Source: Clusia tigrina
Taxonomy: Eukaryota; Arthropoda; Insecta; Diptera; Clusiidae
Length of the DNA stretch: 64,000 nucleotides
NCBI GenBank assembly: GCA_920105625.2
Contig: OV050032.1
Span: 117,474,542-117,538,541, forward strand
Reading direction: 5' to 3'
Shown: positions 11,601 to 23,270 of the stretch, piece after piece
Layout of the letters: the number at the start of each line of letters is the position of its first letter
Position numbering within the stretch: position 1 is the stretch's first letter
Translations under genes and position numbers: made by a program
The notes under the pieces: generated by a model
The model's input: only the letters and a program-made list of their open reading frames with translations
What the model was told of the DNA's origin: nothing
The model's database searches: none

Positions 11601-13248
11601 AGGCTAGAGTACTTTATTGTTACAAAATTTCAAGGTTTTATGACGCTCCAGTAAAAAGTTACAAGCATTTGTATGTTGCAAACTTTGATAGGTGTAGGAC
11701 GTACCGTAAAGAAGTTAGGGGCGTTTGAAGTTTTATCAGTGTTTGATTTGGGACTCTAGGGTAGCAAAGCTTTGAGCGATAGCTTAAATTGACAAGAGGC
11801 TCGAGTACTTTATTGTTACAAAATTTCAAGGTTTTAGGACGCTCCAGTAAAAAGTTACAAGCATTTGTATGTTGCAAACTTTGATAGGTGTAGGACGTAC
11901 CGTATAGAAGTTAGGGGCGTTTGAAGTTTTATCAGTGTTTGATTTGGGACTCAAGGGTAGCATAGCTTTGAGCGATAGCTTAAATTGACAAGAGGCTCGA
12001 GTACTTTATTGTTACAAAATTTCAAGGTTTTATGACGCTCCAGTAAAAAGTTACAAGCATTTGAATTTTGCCAACTTTGATAGGTGTAGGACGTACCGTA
12101 TAGAAGTTAGGGCCATTTAAAGTTTTATCAGTGTTTGATTTGGGACTCTAGGGTAGCATAGCTTTGAGCTATAGCTTAAATTGACAAGAGGCTCGAGTAC
12201 TTTATTGTTACAAAATTTCAAGGTTTTATGAGGCTCCAGTAAAAAGTTACAAGCATTTGTATGTTGCAAACTTTGATAGGTGTAGGACGTACCGTATAAA
12301 AGTTGGGGGCATTTGAAGTTTTATCAGAATTTGATTTGGGACTCTAGGGTAGCATAGCTTTGTGCGATAGCTTAAATTGACAAGAGGCTAGAGTACTTTA
12401 TTGTTACAAAATTTCAAGGTTTTATGACGCTCCAGTAAAAAGTTACAAGCATTTGTATGTTGCAAACTTTGATAGGTGTAGGACGTACCGTAAAAAAGTT
12501 AGGGGCGTTTGAAGTTTTATCAGTGTTTGATTTGGGACTCTAGGGTAGCAAAGCTTTGAGCGATAGCTTAAATTGACAAGAGGCTCGAGTACTTTATTGT
12601 TACAAAATTTGAAGGTTTTAGGACGCTCCAGTAAAAAGTTACAAGCATTTGTATGTTGCAAACTTTGACAGGTGTAGGATGTACCGTAAAGAAGTTAGGG
12701 GCGTTTGAAGTTTTATCAGCGTTTGATTTGGGACTCTAGGGTAGCAAAGCTTTGAGCGATAGCTTAAATTGACAAGAAGCTCGAGTACTTTATTGTTACA
12801 AAATTTGAAGGTTTTAGGACGCTCCAGTAAAAAGTTACAAGCATTTGTATGTTGCAAACTTTGATAGGTGTAGGATGTACCGTAAAGAAGTTAGGGGCGT
12901 TTGAAGTTTTATCAGTGTTTGATTTGGGACTCTAGGGTAGCATAGTTTTGAGCGATAGCTTAAATTGACAAGAAGCTTGGGTACTTCATTGTTACAAAAT
13001 TTCAAGGTTTTATGACGCTCCAGTAAAAAGTTACAAGCATTTGTATGTTGCAAACTTTGATAGGTGTAGGACGTACCGTAAAGAAGTTAGGGGCGTTTGA
13101 AGTTTTATCAGTGTTTGATTTGGGACTCTAGGGTAGCCAAGCTCTGAGCGATAGCTTAAATTGACAAGAGGCTCGAGTACTTTATTGTTACAAAATTTCA
13201 AGGTTTTAGGACGCTCCAGTAAAAAGTTACAAGCATTTGTATGTTGCA
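8628..13248 (+). repeat. Satellite segment dominated by regular A-B-C-D tetramers
   Basis: Type A monomers recur at 784-base spacing, and B, C and D members lie between them. The stretch near 9,700-10,070 is a third copy of the GGGAATC / TTTCATCAG block seen at 289-660 and 3,243-3,600 (offset 9,408 = 48 monomers). Around 12,443-13,248 several A/B monomers follow one another without C or D. I see nothing but satellite here. Confidence 0.85.
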
Positions 13249-14816
13249 AACTTTGATAGGTGTAGGACGTACCGTATAGAAGTTAGGGGCGTTTGAAGTT
13301 TTATCAGTGTTTGATTTGGGACTCAAGGGTAGCATAGTTTTGAGCGATAGCTTAAATTGACAAGAGGCTCGAGTACTTTATTGTTACAAAATTTCAAGGT
13401 TTTATGACGCTCCAGTAAAAAGTTACAAGCATTTGAATTTTGCCAACTTTGATAGGTGTAGGACGTACCGTATAGAAGTTAGGGCCATTTAAAGTTTTAT
13501 CAGTGTTTGAATTGGGACTCTAGGGTAGCATAGCTTTGAGTGATAGCTTAAATTGACAAGAGGCTCGAGTACTTTATTGTTACAAAATTTCAAGGTTTTA
13601 TGAGGCTCCAGTAAAAAGTTACAAGCATTTGTATGTTGCAAATTTTGATAGGTGTAGGACGTACCGTATAGAAGTTGGGGGCATTTGAAGTTTTATCAGT
13701 GTTTGATTTGGGACTCTAGGGTAGCATAGCTTTGAGCGATAGCTTAAATTGACAAGAGGCTAGAGTACTTTATTGTTACAAAATTTCAAGGTTTTATGAC
13801 GCTTCAGTAAAAAGTTACAAGCATTTGTATGTTGCAAACTTTGATAGGTGTAGGACGTACCGTAAAGAAGTTAGGGGCGTTTGAAGTTTTATCAGTGTTT
13901 GATTTAGGACTCTAGGGTAGCAAAGCTTTGAGCGATAGCTTAAATTGACAAGAGGCTAGAGTACTGTATTGTTACAAAATTTGAAGGTTTTAGGACGCTC
14001 CAGTAAAAAGTTACAAGCATTTGTATGTTGCAAACTTTGATAGGTGTAGGATGTACCGTAAAAAAGTTAGGGGCGTTTGAAGTTTTTTCAGTGTTTGATT
14101 TGGGACTCTAGGGTAGCATAGTTTTGAGCGATAGCTTAAATTGACAAGAAGCTTGGGTACTTCATTGTTACAAAATTTCAAGGTTTTATGACGCTCCAGT
14201 AAAAAGTTACAAGCATTTGAATTTTGCCAACTTTGATAGGTGTAGGACGTACCGTATAGAAGTTAGGGCCATTTAAAGTTTTATCAGTGTTTGATTTGGG
14301 ACTCTAGGGTAGCATAGCTTTGAGCGATAGCTTAAATTGACAAGAGGCTCGAGTACTTTATTGTTACAAAATTTCAAGGTTTTATGAGGCTCCAGTAAAA
14401 AGTTACAAGCATTTGTATGTTGCAAACTTTGATAGGTGTAGGACGTACCGTATAGAAGTTGGGGGCATTTGAAGATTTATCAGTGTTTGATTTGGGACTC
14501 TAGGGTAGCATAGCTTTGAGCGATAGCTTAAATTGACAAGATGCTAGAGTACTTTATTGTTACAAAAATTCAAGGTTTTATGACGCTCCAGTAAAAAGTT
14601 ACAAGCATTTGTATGTTGCAAACTTTGATAGGTGTAGGACGTACCGTAAAGAAGTTAGGGGCGTTTGAAGTTTTATCAGTGTTTGATTTGGGACTCTAGG
14701 GTAGCAAAGCTTTGAGCGATAGCTTAAATTGACAAGAAGCTCGAGTACTTTATTGTTACAAAATTTGAAGGTTTTAGGACGCTCCAGTAAAAAGTTACAA
14801 GCATTTGTATGTTGCA
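13249..14816 (+). repeat. 8-monomer block, first copy
   Basis: The block begins with a monomer carrying GGGACTCAAGGG and GCATAGTTTTGAG, and contains GAATTGGGACTC, GAGTGATAGC and CCGTAAAAAAG variants. Its start repeats at 14,817 (offset 1,568, 8 monomers). A related version also occurs at about 20,110-20,660 (offset 6,860, 35 monomers). Confidence 0.75.
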
Positions 14817-15580
14817 AACTTTGATAGGTGTAGGACGTACCGTATAGAAGTTAGGGGCGTTTGAAGTTTTATCAGTGTTTGATTTGGGACTCAAGGGTAG
14901 CATAGTTTTGAGCGATAGCTTAAATTGACAAGAGGCTCGAGTACTTTATTGTTACAAAATTTCAAGGTTTTATGACGCTCCAGTAAAAAGTTACAAGCAT
15001 TTGAATTTTGCCAACTTTGATAGGTGTAGGACGTACCGTATAGAAGTTAGGGCCATTTAAAGTTTTATCAGTGTTTGAATTGGGACTCTAGGGTAGCATA
15101 GCTTTGAGTGATAGCTTAAATTGACAAGAGGCTCGAGTACTGTATTGTTACAAAATTTGAAGGTTTTAGGACGCTCCAGTAAAAAGTTACAAGCATTTGT
15201 ATGTTGCAAACTTTGATAGGTGTAGGATGTACCGTAAAAAAGTTAGGGGCGTTTGAAGTTTTTTCAGTGTTTGATTTGGGACTCTAGGGTAGCATAGTTT
15301 TGAGCGATAGCTTAAATTGACAAGAAGCTTGGGTACTTCATTGTTACAAAATTTCAAGGTTTTATGACGCTCCAGTAAAAAGTTACAAGCATTTGAATTT
15401 TGCCAACTTTGATAGGTGTAGGACGTACCGTATAGAAGTTAGGGCCATTTAAAGTTTTATCAGTGTTTGATTTGGGACTCTAGGGTAGCATAGCTTTGAG
15501 CGATAGCTTAAATTGACAAGAGGCTCGAGTACTTTATTGTTACAAAGTTTCAAGGTTTTATGAGGCTCCAGTAAAAAGTT
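14817..15580 (+). repeat. 8-monomer block, second copy lacking two monomers
   Basis: Bases 14,817 to about 15,130 match 13,249-13,562 at offset 1,568. From about 15,140 onward the match is to 13,964 and beyond at offset 1,176. The 392-base change is exactly two monomers. The monomer at the switch has a type C front (GAATTGGGACTC, GAGTGATAG) and a type A tail (TACTGTATTG, TTTGAAGGTTTTAGG), so the join kept the register. Confidence 0.75.
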
Positions 15581-18500
15581 ACAAGCATTTGTATGTTGCA
15601 AACTTTAATAGGTGTTGGACGTACCGTATAGAAGTTGGGGGCATTTGAAGTTTTATCAGTGTTTGATTTGGGACTCTAGGGTAGCATAGCTTTGTGCGAT
15701 AGCTTAAATTGACAAGAGGCTAGAGTACTTTATTGTTACAAAATTTCAAGGTTTTATGACGCTCCAGTAAAAAGTTACAAGCATTTGTATGTTGCAAACT
15801 TTGATAGGTGTATTACGTACCGTAAAGAAGTTAGGGGCGTTTGAAGTTTTACTAGTGTTTGATTTGAGACTCTAGGGTAGCAAAGCTTTGAGCGATAGCT
15901 TAAATTGACAAGAGGCTCGAGTACTTTATTGTTACAAAATTTCAAGGTTTTAGGACGCTCCAGTAAAAAGTTACAAGCATTTGTATGTTGCAAACTTTGA
16001 TAGGTGTAGGACGTACCGTAAAGAAGTTAGGGGCGTTTGAAGTTTTATCAGTGTTTGATTTAGGACTGTAGGGTAGCAAAGCTTTGAGCGATAGCTTAAA
16101 TTGACAAGAGGCTCGAGTACTGTATTGTTACAAAATTTGAAGGTTTTAGGACTCTCCAGTAAAAAGTTACAAGCATTTGTATGTTGCAAACTTTGATAGG
16201 TGTAGGATGTACCGTAAAGAAGTTAGGGGTGTTTGAAGTTTTATCAGTGTTTGATTTGGGACTCTAGGGTAGCAAAGCTTTGAGCGATAGCTTAAATTGA
16301 CAAGAGGCTCGAGTACTTTATTGTTACAAAATTTCAAGGTTTTAGGACGCTCCAGTAAAAAGTTACAAGCATTTGTATGTTGCAAACTTTGATAGGTGTA
16401 GGACGTACCGTATAGAAGTTAGGGGCGTTTGAAGTTTTATCAGTGTTTGATTTGGGACTCAAGGGTAGCATAGCTTTGAGCGATAGCTTAAATTGACAAG
16501 AGGCTCGAGTACTTTATTGTTACAAAATTTCAAGGTTTTAAGACGCTCCAGTAAAAAGTTACAAGCATTTGAATTTTGCAAACTTTGATAGGTGTAGGAC
16601 GTACCGTATAGAAGTTAGGGGCATTTAAAGTTTTATCAGTGTTTGATTTGGGACTCTAGGGTAGCATAGCTTTGAGCGATAGCTTAAATTGACAAGAGGC
16701 TCGAGTACTTTATTGTTACAAAATTTCAAGGTTTTATGAGGCTCCAGTAAAAAGTTACAAACATTTGTATGTTGCAAACTTTGATAGGTGTAGGACGTAC
16801 CGTAAAGAAGTTAGGGGCGTTTGAAGTTTTATCAGTGTTTGATTTGGGACTCTAGGGTAGCATAGCTTTGTGCGATAGCTTAAATTGACAAGAGGCTCGA
16901 GTACTTTATTGATACAAAATTTGAAGGTTTTAGGACGCTCCAGTAAAAAGTTACAAGCATTTGTATGTTGCAAATTTTGATAGGTGTAGGATGTACCGTA
17001 AAGAAGTTAGGGGCGTTTGAAGTTTTATCAGTGTTTGATTTGGGACTCTAGGGTAGCATAGTTTTGTTCGATAGCTTAAATTGACAAGAAGCTTGGGTAC
17101 TTCATTGTTACAAAATTTCAAGGTTTTATGACGCTCCAGTAAAAAGTTACAAGCATTTGAATTTTGCCAACTTTGATAGGTGTAGGACGTACCGTATAGA
17201 AGTTAGGGCCATTTAAAGTTTTATCAGTGTTTGATTTGGAACTCTAGTTTAGCATAGCTTTGAGCGATAGCTTAAATTGACAAGAGGCTCGAGTACTTTA
17301 TTGTTACAAAATTTCAAGGTTTTATGAGGCTCCAGTAAAAAGTTACAAGCATTTGTATGTTGCAAACTTTGATAGGAGTAGGACGTACCGTATAGAAGTT
17401 GTGGGCATTTGAAGTTTTATCAGTGTTTGATTTGGGACTCTAGGGTAGCATAGCTTTGTGCGATAGCTTAAATTGACAAGAGGCTAGAGTGCTTTATTGT
17501 TACAAAATTTCAAGGTTTTATGACGCGCCAGTAAAAAGTTACAAGCATTTGTATGTTGCAAACTTTGATAGGTGTAGGACGTACCGTAAAGAAGTTAGGG
17601 GCGTTTGAAGTTTTATCAGTGTTTGATTTTGGACTCTAGGGTAGCATAGCTTTGTGCGATAGCTTAAATTGACAAGAGGCTAGAGTACTTTATTGTCACA
17701 AAATTTCAAGGTTTTATGACGCTCCAGTAAAAAGTTACAAGCATTTGTATGTTGCAAACTTTGATAGGTGTAGGACGTACCGTAAAGAAGTTAGGGGCGT
17801 CTGAAGTTTTATCAGTGTTTGATTTGGGACTCTAGGGTAGCAAAGCTTTGAGCGATAGCTTAAATTGACAAGAGGCTCGAGTACTTTATTGTTACAAAAT
17901 TTCAAGGTTTTAGGACGCCCCGGTAAAAAGTTACAAGCATTTGTATGTTGCAAACTTTGATAGGTGTAGGACGTACCGTATAGAAGTTAGAGGCGTTTGA
18001 AGTTTTATCAGTGTTTGATTTGGGACTCAAGGGTAGCATAGCTTTGAGCGATAGCTTAAATTGACAAGAGGCTCGAGTACTTTATTGTTACAAAATTTCA
18101 AGGTTTTATGACGCTCCAGTAAAAAGTTACAAGCATTTGAATTTTGCCAACTTTGATAGGTGTAGGACGTACCGTATAGAAGTTAGGGCCATTTAAAGTT
18201 TTATCAGTGTTTGATTTGGGACTCTAGGGTAGCATAGCTTTGAGCGATAGCTTAAATTGTCAAGAGGCTCGAGTACTTTATTGTTACAAAATTTCAAGGT
18301 TTTATGACGCTCCAGTAAAAAGTTACACGCATTTGAATTTTGCCAACTTTGATAGGTGTAGGACGTACCGTATAGAAGTTAGGGCCATTTAAAGTTTTAT
18401 CAGTGTTTGATTTGGGACTCTAGGGTAGCATAGCTTTGTGCGATAGCTTAAATTGACAAGAGGCTAGAGTACTTTATTGTTACAAAATTTCAAGGTTTTA

Positions 18501-20135
18501 TGAGGCTTCAGTAAAAAGTTACAAGCATTTGTATGTTGCAAACTTTGATAGGTGTAGGACGTACCGTATAAAAGTTGGGGGCATTTGAAGTTTTATCAGT
18601 GTTTGATTTGGGACTCTAGGGTAGCATAGCTTTGTGCGATAGCTTAAATTGACAAGAGGCTAGAGTACTTTATTGTTACAAAATTTCAAGGTTTTGTGAC
18701 GCTCCAGTAAAAAGTTACAAGCATTTGTATGTTGCAAACTTTGATAGGTGTAGGACGTACCGTAAAGAAGTTAGGGGCGTTTGAAGTTTTATCAGTGTTT
18801 GATTTAGGACTCTAGGGTAGCAAAGCTTTGAGCGATAGCTTAAATTGACAAGAGGCTCGAGTACTGTATTGTTACAAAATTTGAAGGTTTTAGGACGCTC
18901 CAGTAAAAAGTTACAAGCATTTGTATGTTGCAAACTTTGATAGGTGTAGGACGTGCCGTATAGAAGTTGGGGGCATTTGAAGTTTTATCAGTGTTTGATT
19001 TGGGACTCTAGGGTAGCATAGCTTTGTGCGATAGCTTAAATTGACAAGAGGCTAGAGTACTTTATTGTTACAAAATTTCAAGGTTTTATGACGCTCCAGT
19101 AAAAAGTTACAAGCATTTGTATGTTGCAAACTTTGATAGGTGTAGGACGTACCGTAAAGAAGTTAGGGGCGTTTGAAGTTTTATCAGTGTTTGATTTGGG
19201 ACTCTAGGGTAGCAAAGCTTTGAGCGATAGCTTAAATTGACAAGAGGCTCGAGTACTTTATTGTTATAAAATTTCAAGGTTTTAGGACGCTCCAGTAAAA
19301 AGTTACAAGCATTTGTATGATGCAAACTTTGATAGGTGTAGGACGTACCGTAAAGAAGTTAGGGGCGTTTGAAGTTTTATCAGTGTTTGATTTAGGACTG
19401 TAGGGTAGCAAAGCTTTGAGCGATAGCTTAAATTGACAAGAGGCTCGAGTACTGTATTGTTACAAAATTTGAAGGTTTTAGGACGCTCCAGTAAAAAGTT
19501 ACAAGCATTTGTATGTTGCAAACTTTGATAGGTGTAGGATGTACCGTAAAGAAGTTAGGGGCGTTTGAAGTTTTATCAGTGTTTGATTTGGGACTCTAGG
19601 GTAGCATAGTTTTGAGCGATAGCTTAAATTGACAAGAAGCTTGGGTACTTCATTGTTACAAAATTTCAAGGTTTTATGACGCTCCAGTAAAAAGTTACAA
19701 GCATTTGTATGTTGCAAACTTTGATAGGTGTAGGACGTACCGTAAAGAAGTTAGGGGCGTTTGAAGTTTTATCAGTGTTTGATTTGGGACTCTAGGGTAG
19801 CATAGCTTTGTGCGATAGCTTAAATTGACAAGAGGCTAGAGTACTTTATTGTTACAAAATTTCAAGGTTTTATGACGCTCCAGTAAAAAGTTACAAGCAT
19901 TTGTATGTTGCAAACTTTGATAGGTGTAGGACGTACCGTAAAGAAGTTAGCGGCGTTTGAAGTTTTATCAGTGTTCGATTTGGGTCTCTAGGGTAGCAAA
20001 GCTTTGAGCGATAGCTTAAATTGACAAGAGGCTCGAGTACTTTATTGTTACAAAATTTCAAGGTTTTAGGACGCTCCAGTAAAAAGTTACAAGCATTTGT
20101 ATGTTGCAAACTTTGATAGGTGTAGGACGTACCGT
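15581..20135 (+). repeat. Satellite segment with mixed monomer types
   Basis: Ordinary monomers of all four types occur here, with more scattered private substitutions than in the right part of the window. Examples are CGACAGGAG-like changes at the GATAGGAGTAGG (17,370) and GACGCGCCAG (17,522) positions. No indels break the 196-base register. No sequence other than satellite is present. Confidence 0.85.
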
Positions 20136-23100
20136 ATAGAAGTTAGGGGCGTTTGAAGTTTTATCAGTGTTTGATTTGGGACTCAAGGGTAGCATAGCTT
20201 TGAGCGATAGCTTAAATTGACAAGAGGCTCGAGTACTTTATTGTTACAAAATTTCAAGGTTTTATGACGCTCCAGTAAAAAGTTACAAGCATTTGAATTT
20301 TGCCAACTTTGATAGGTGTAGGACGTACCGTATAGAAGTTAGGGCCATTTAAAGTTTTATCAGTGTTTGAATTGGGACTCTAGGGTAGCATAGCTTTGAG
20401 TGATAGCTTAAATTGACAAGAGGCTCGAGTACTTTATTGTTACAAAATTTCAAGGTTTTATGAGGCTCCAGTAAAAAGTTACAAGCATTTGTATGTTCCA
20501 AATTTTGATAGGTGTAGGACGTACCGTATAGAAGTTGGGGGCATTTGAAGTTCTATCAGTGTTTGATTTGGGACTCTAGGGTAGCATAGCTTTGAGCGAT
20601 AGCTTAAATTGACAAGAGGCTAGAGTACTTTATTGTTACAAAATTTCAATTTTTTATGACGCTCCAGTAAAAAGTTACAAGCATTTGTATGTTGCAATCT
20701 TTAATAGGTGTAGGATGTACCGTAAAGAAGTTAGGGGCGTTTGAAGTTTTTTCAGTGTTTGATTTGGGACTCTAGGGTAGCATAGTTTTGAGCGATAGCT
20801 TAAATTGACAAGAAGCTTGGGTACTTCATTGTTACAAAATTTCAAGGTTTTATGACGCTCCAGTAAAAAGTTACAAGCATTTGAATTTTGCCAACTTTGA
20901 TAGGTGTAGGACGTACCGTATAGAAGTTAGGGCCATTTAAAGTTTTATCAGTGTTTGATTTGGGACTCTAGGGTAGCATAGCTTTGAGCGATAGCTTAAA
21001 TTGACAAGAGGCTCGAGTACTTCATTGTTACAAAATATCAAGGTTTTATGAGGCTCCAGTAAAAAGTTACAAGCATTTGTATGTTGCAAACTTTGATAGG
21101 TGTAGGACGTACCGTATAGAAGTTGGGGGCATTTGAAGTTTTATCAGTGTTTGATTTGGGACTCTAGGGTAGCATAGCTTTGAGCGATAGCTTAAATTGA
21201 CAAGATGCTAGAGTACTTTATTGTTACAAAAATTCAAGGTTTTATGACGCTCCAGTAAAAAGTTACAAGCATTTGTATGTTGCAAACTTTGATAGGTGTA
21301 GGACGTACCGCATAGAAGTTAGGGCCATTTAAAGTTTTATCAGTGTTTGATTTGGGACTCTAGGGTAGCATAGCTTTGAGCGATAGCTTAAATTGACAAG
21401 AGGCTCGAATACTTTATTGTTACAAAATTTCAAGGTTTTATGAGGCTCCAGTAAAAAGTTACAAGCATTTGTATGTTGCAAACTTTGATAGGTGTAGGAC
21501 GTGCCATATAGAAGTTGGGGGCATTTGAAGTTTTATCAGTGTTTGATTTGGGACTCTAGGGTAGCATAGCTTTGTGCGATAGCTTAAATTGACAAGAGGC
21601 TAGAGTACTTTATTGTTACAAAATTTCAAGGTTTTATGACGCTCCAGTAAAAAGTTACAAGCATTTGTATGTTGCAAACTTTGATAGGTGTAGGACGTAC
21701 CGTAAAGAAGTTAGGGGCGTTTGAAGTTTTGTCAGTGTTTGATTTGGGACTCTAGGGTAGCAAAGCTTTGAGCGATAGCTTAAATTGACAAGAGACTCGA
21801 GTACTTTATTGTTACAAAATTTCAAGGTTTTAGGACGCTCCAGTAAAAAGTTACAAGCATTTGTATGTTGCAAACTTTAATAGGTGTAGGACGTACCGTA
21901 AAGAAGTTAGGGGCGTTTGAAGTTTTATCAGTGTTTGATTTAGGACTCTAGGGAAGCAAAGCTTTGAGCGATAGCTTAAGTTGACAAGAGGCTCGAGTAC
22001 TGTATTGTTACAAAATTTGAAGGTTTTAGGACGCTCCAGTAAAAAGTTACAAGCATTTGTATGTTGCAAACTTTGATAGGTGTAGGATGTACCGTAAAGA
22101 AGTTAGGGGCGTTTGAAGTTTTTTCAGTGTTTGATTTGGGACTCTAGGGTAGCATAGTTTTGAGCGATAGCTTAAATTGACAAGAAGCTTGGGTACTTCA
22201 TTGTTACAAAATTTCAAGGTTTTATGACGCTCCAGTAAAAAGTTACAAGCATTTGAATTTTGCCAACTTTGATAGGTGTAGGACGTACCGTATAGAAGTT
22301 AGGGCCATTTAAAGTTTTATCAGTGTTTGATTTGGGACTCTAGGGTAGCATAGCTTTGAGCGATAGCTTAAATTGACAAGAGGCTCGAGTACTTTATTGT
22401 TACAAAATATCAAGGTTTTATGAGGCTCCAGTAAAATTTACAAGCATTTGTATGTTGCAAACTTTGATAGGTGTAGGACGTACCGTATAGAAGTTGGGGG
22501 CATTTGAAGTTTTATCAGTGTTTGATTTGGGACTCTAGGGTAGCATAGCTTTGAGCGATAGCTTAAATTGACAAGATGCTAGAGTACTTTATTGTTACAA
22601 AAATTCAAGGTTTTATGACGCTCCAGTAAAAAGTTACAAGCATTTGTATGTTGCAAACTTTGATAGGTGTAGGACATACCGTAAAGAAGTTAGGGGCGTT
22701 TGAAGTTTTATCAGTGTTTGATTTGGGACTCTAGGGTAGCAAAGCTTTGAGCGATAGCTTAAATTGACAAGAAGCTCGAGTACTTTATTGTTACAAAATT
22801 TGAAGGTTTTAGGACGCTCCAGTAAAAAGTTACAAGCATTTGTATGTTGCAAACTTTGATAGGTGTAGGATGTACCGTAAAGAAGTTAGGGGCGTTTGAA
22901 GTTTTATTAGTGTTTGATTTGGGACTCTAGGGTAGCATAGTTTTGAGCGATAGCTTAAATTGACAAGAAGCTTGGGTACTTCATTGTTACAAAATTTCAA
23001 GGTTTTATGACGCTCCAGTAAAAAGTTACAAGCATTTCAATTTTGCCAACTTTGATAGGTGTAGGACGTACCGTATAGAAGTTAGGGCCATTTAAAGTTT

Positions 23101-23270
23101 TATCAGTGTTTGATTTGGGACTCTAGGGTAGCATAGCTTTGAGCGATAGCTTAAATTGACAAGAGGCTCGAATACTTTATTGTTACAAAATTTCAAGGTT
23201 TTATGAGGCTCCAGTAAAAAGTTACAAGCATTTGTATGTTGCAAACTTTGATAAGTGTAGGACGTGCCGT
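20136..23270 (+). repeat. 16-monomer tandem duplication, left copy (about 3.14 kb)
   Basis: Bases 20,136-21,300 match 23,271-24,435 at offset 3,135. Bases 21,315-23,274 match 24,842-26,801 at offset 3,527. Shared private variants are CAATTTTTTATGACGC, GCAATCTTTAATAGG, GAAGTTCTATCAG and the one-base-shorter GTAAAATTTACAAGC (22,431 and 25,960). The 392-base step between the two offsets means the left copy lacks two monomers that the right copy has. Confidence 0.85.
21286..21482 (+). repeat. Hybrid monomer marking a two-monomer in-register deletion
   Basis: The first ~50 bases are type A/D-like (GTATGTTGCAAAC ... GGACGTACCG). From CATAGAAGTTAGGGCC onward the monomer is type C. In the right-hand copy these two parts belong to different monomers 392 bases apart. 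The exchange lies within sequence common to both types, as expected for homologous recombination between monomers. Confidence 0.75.
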
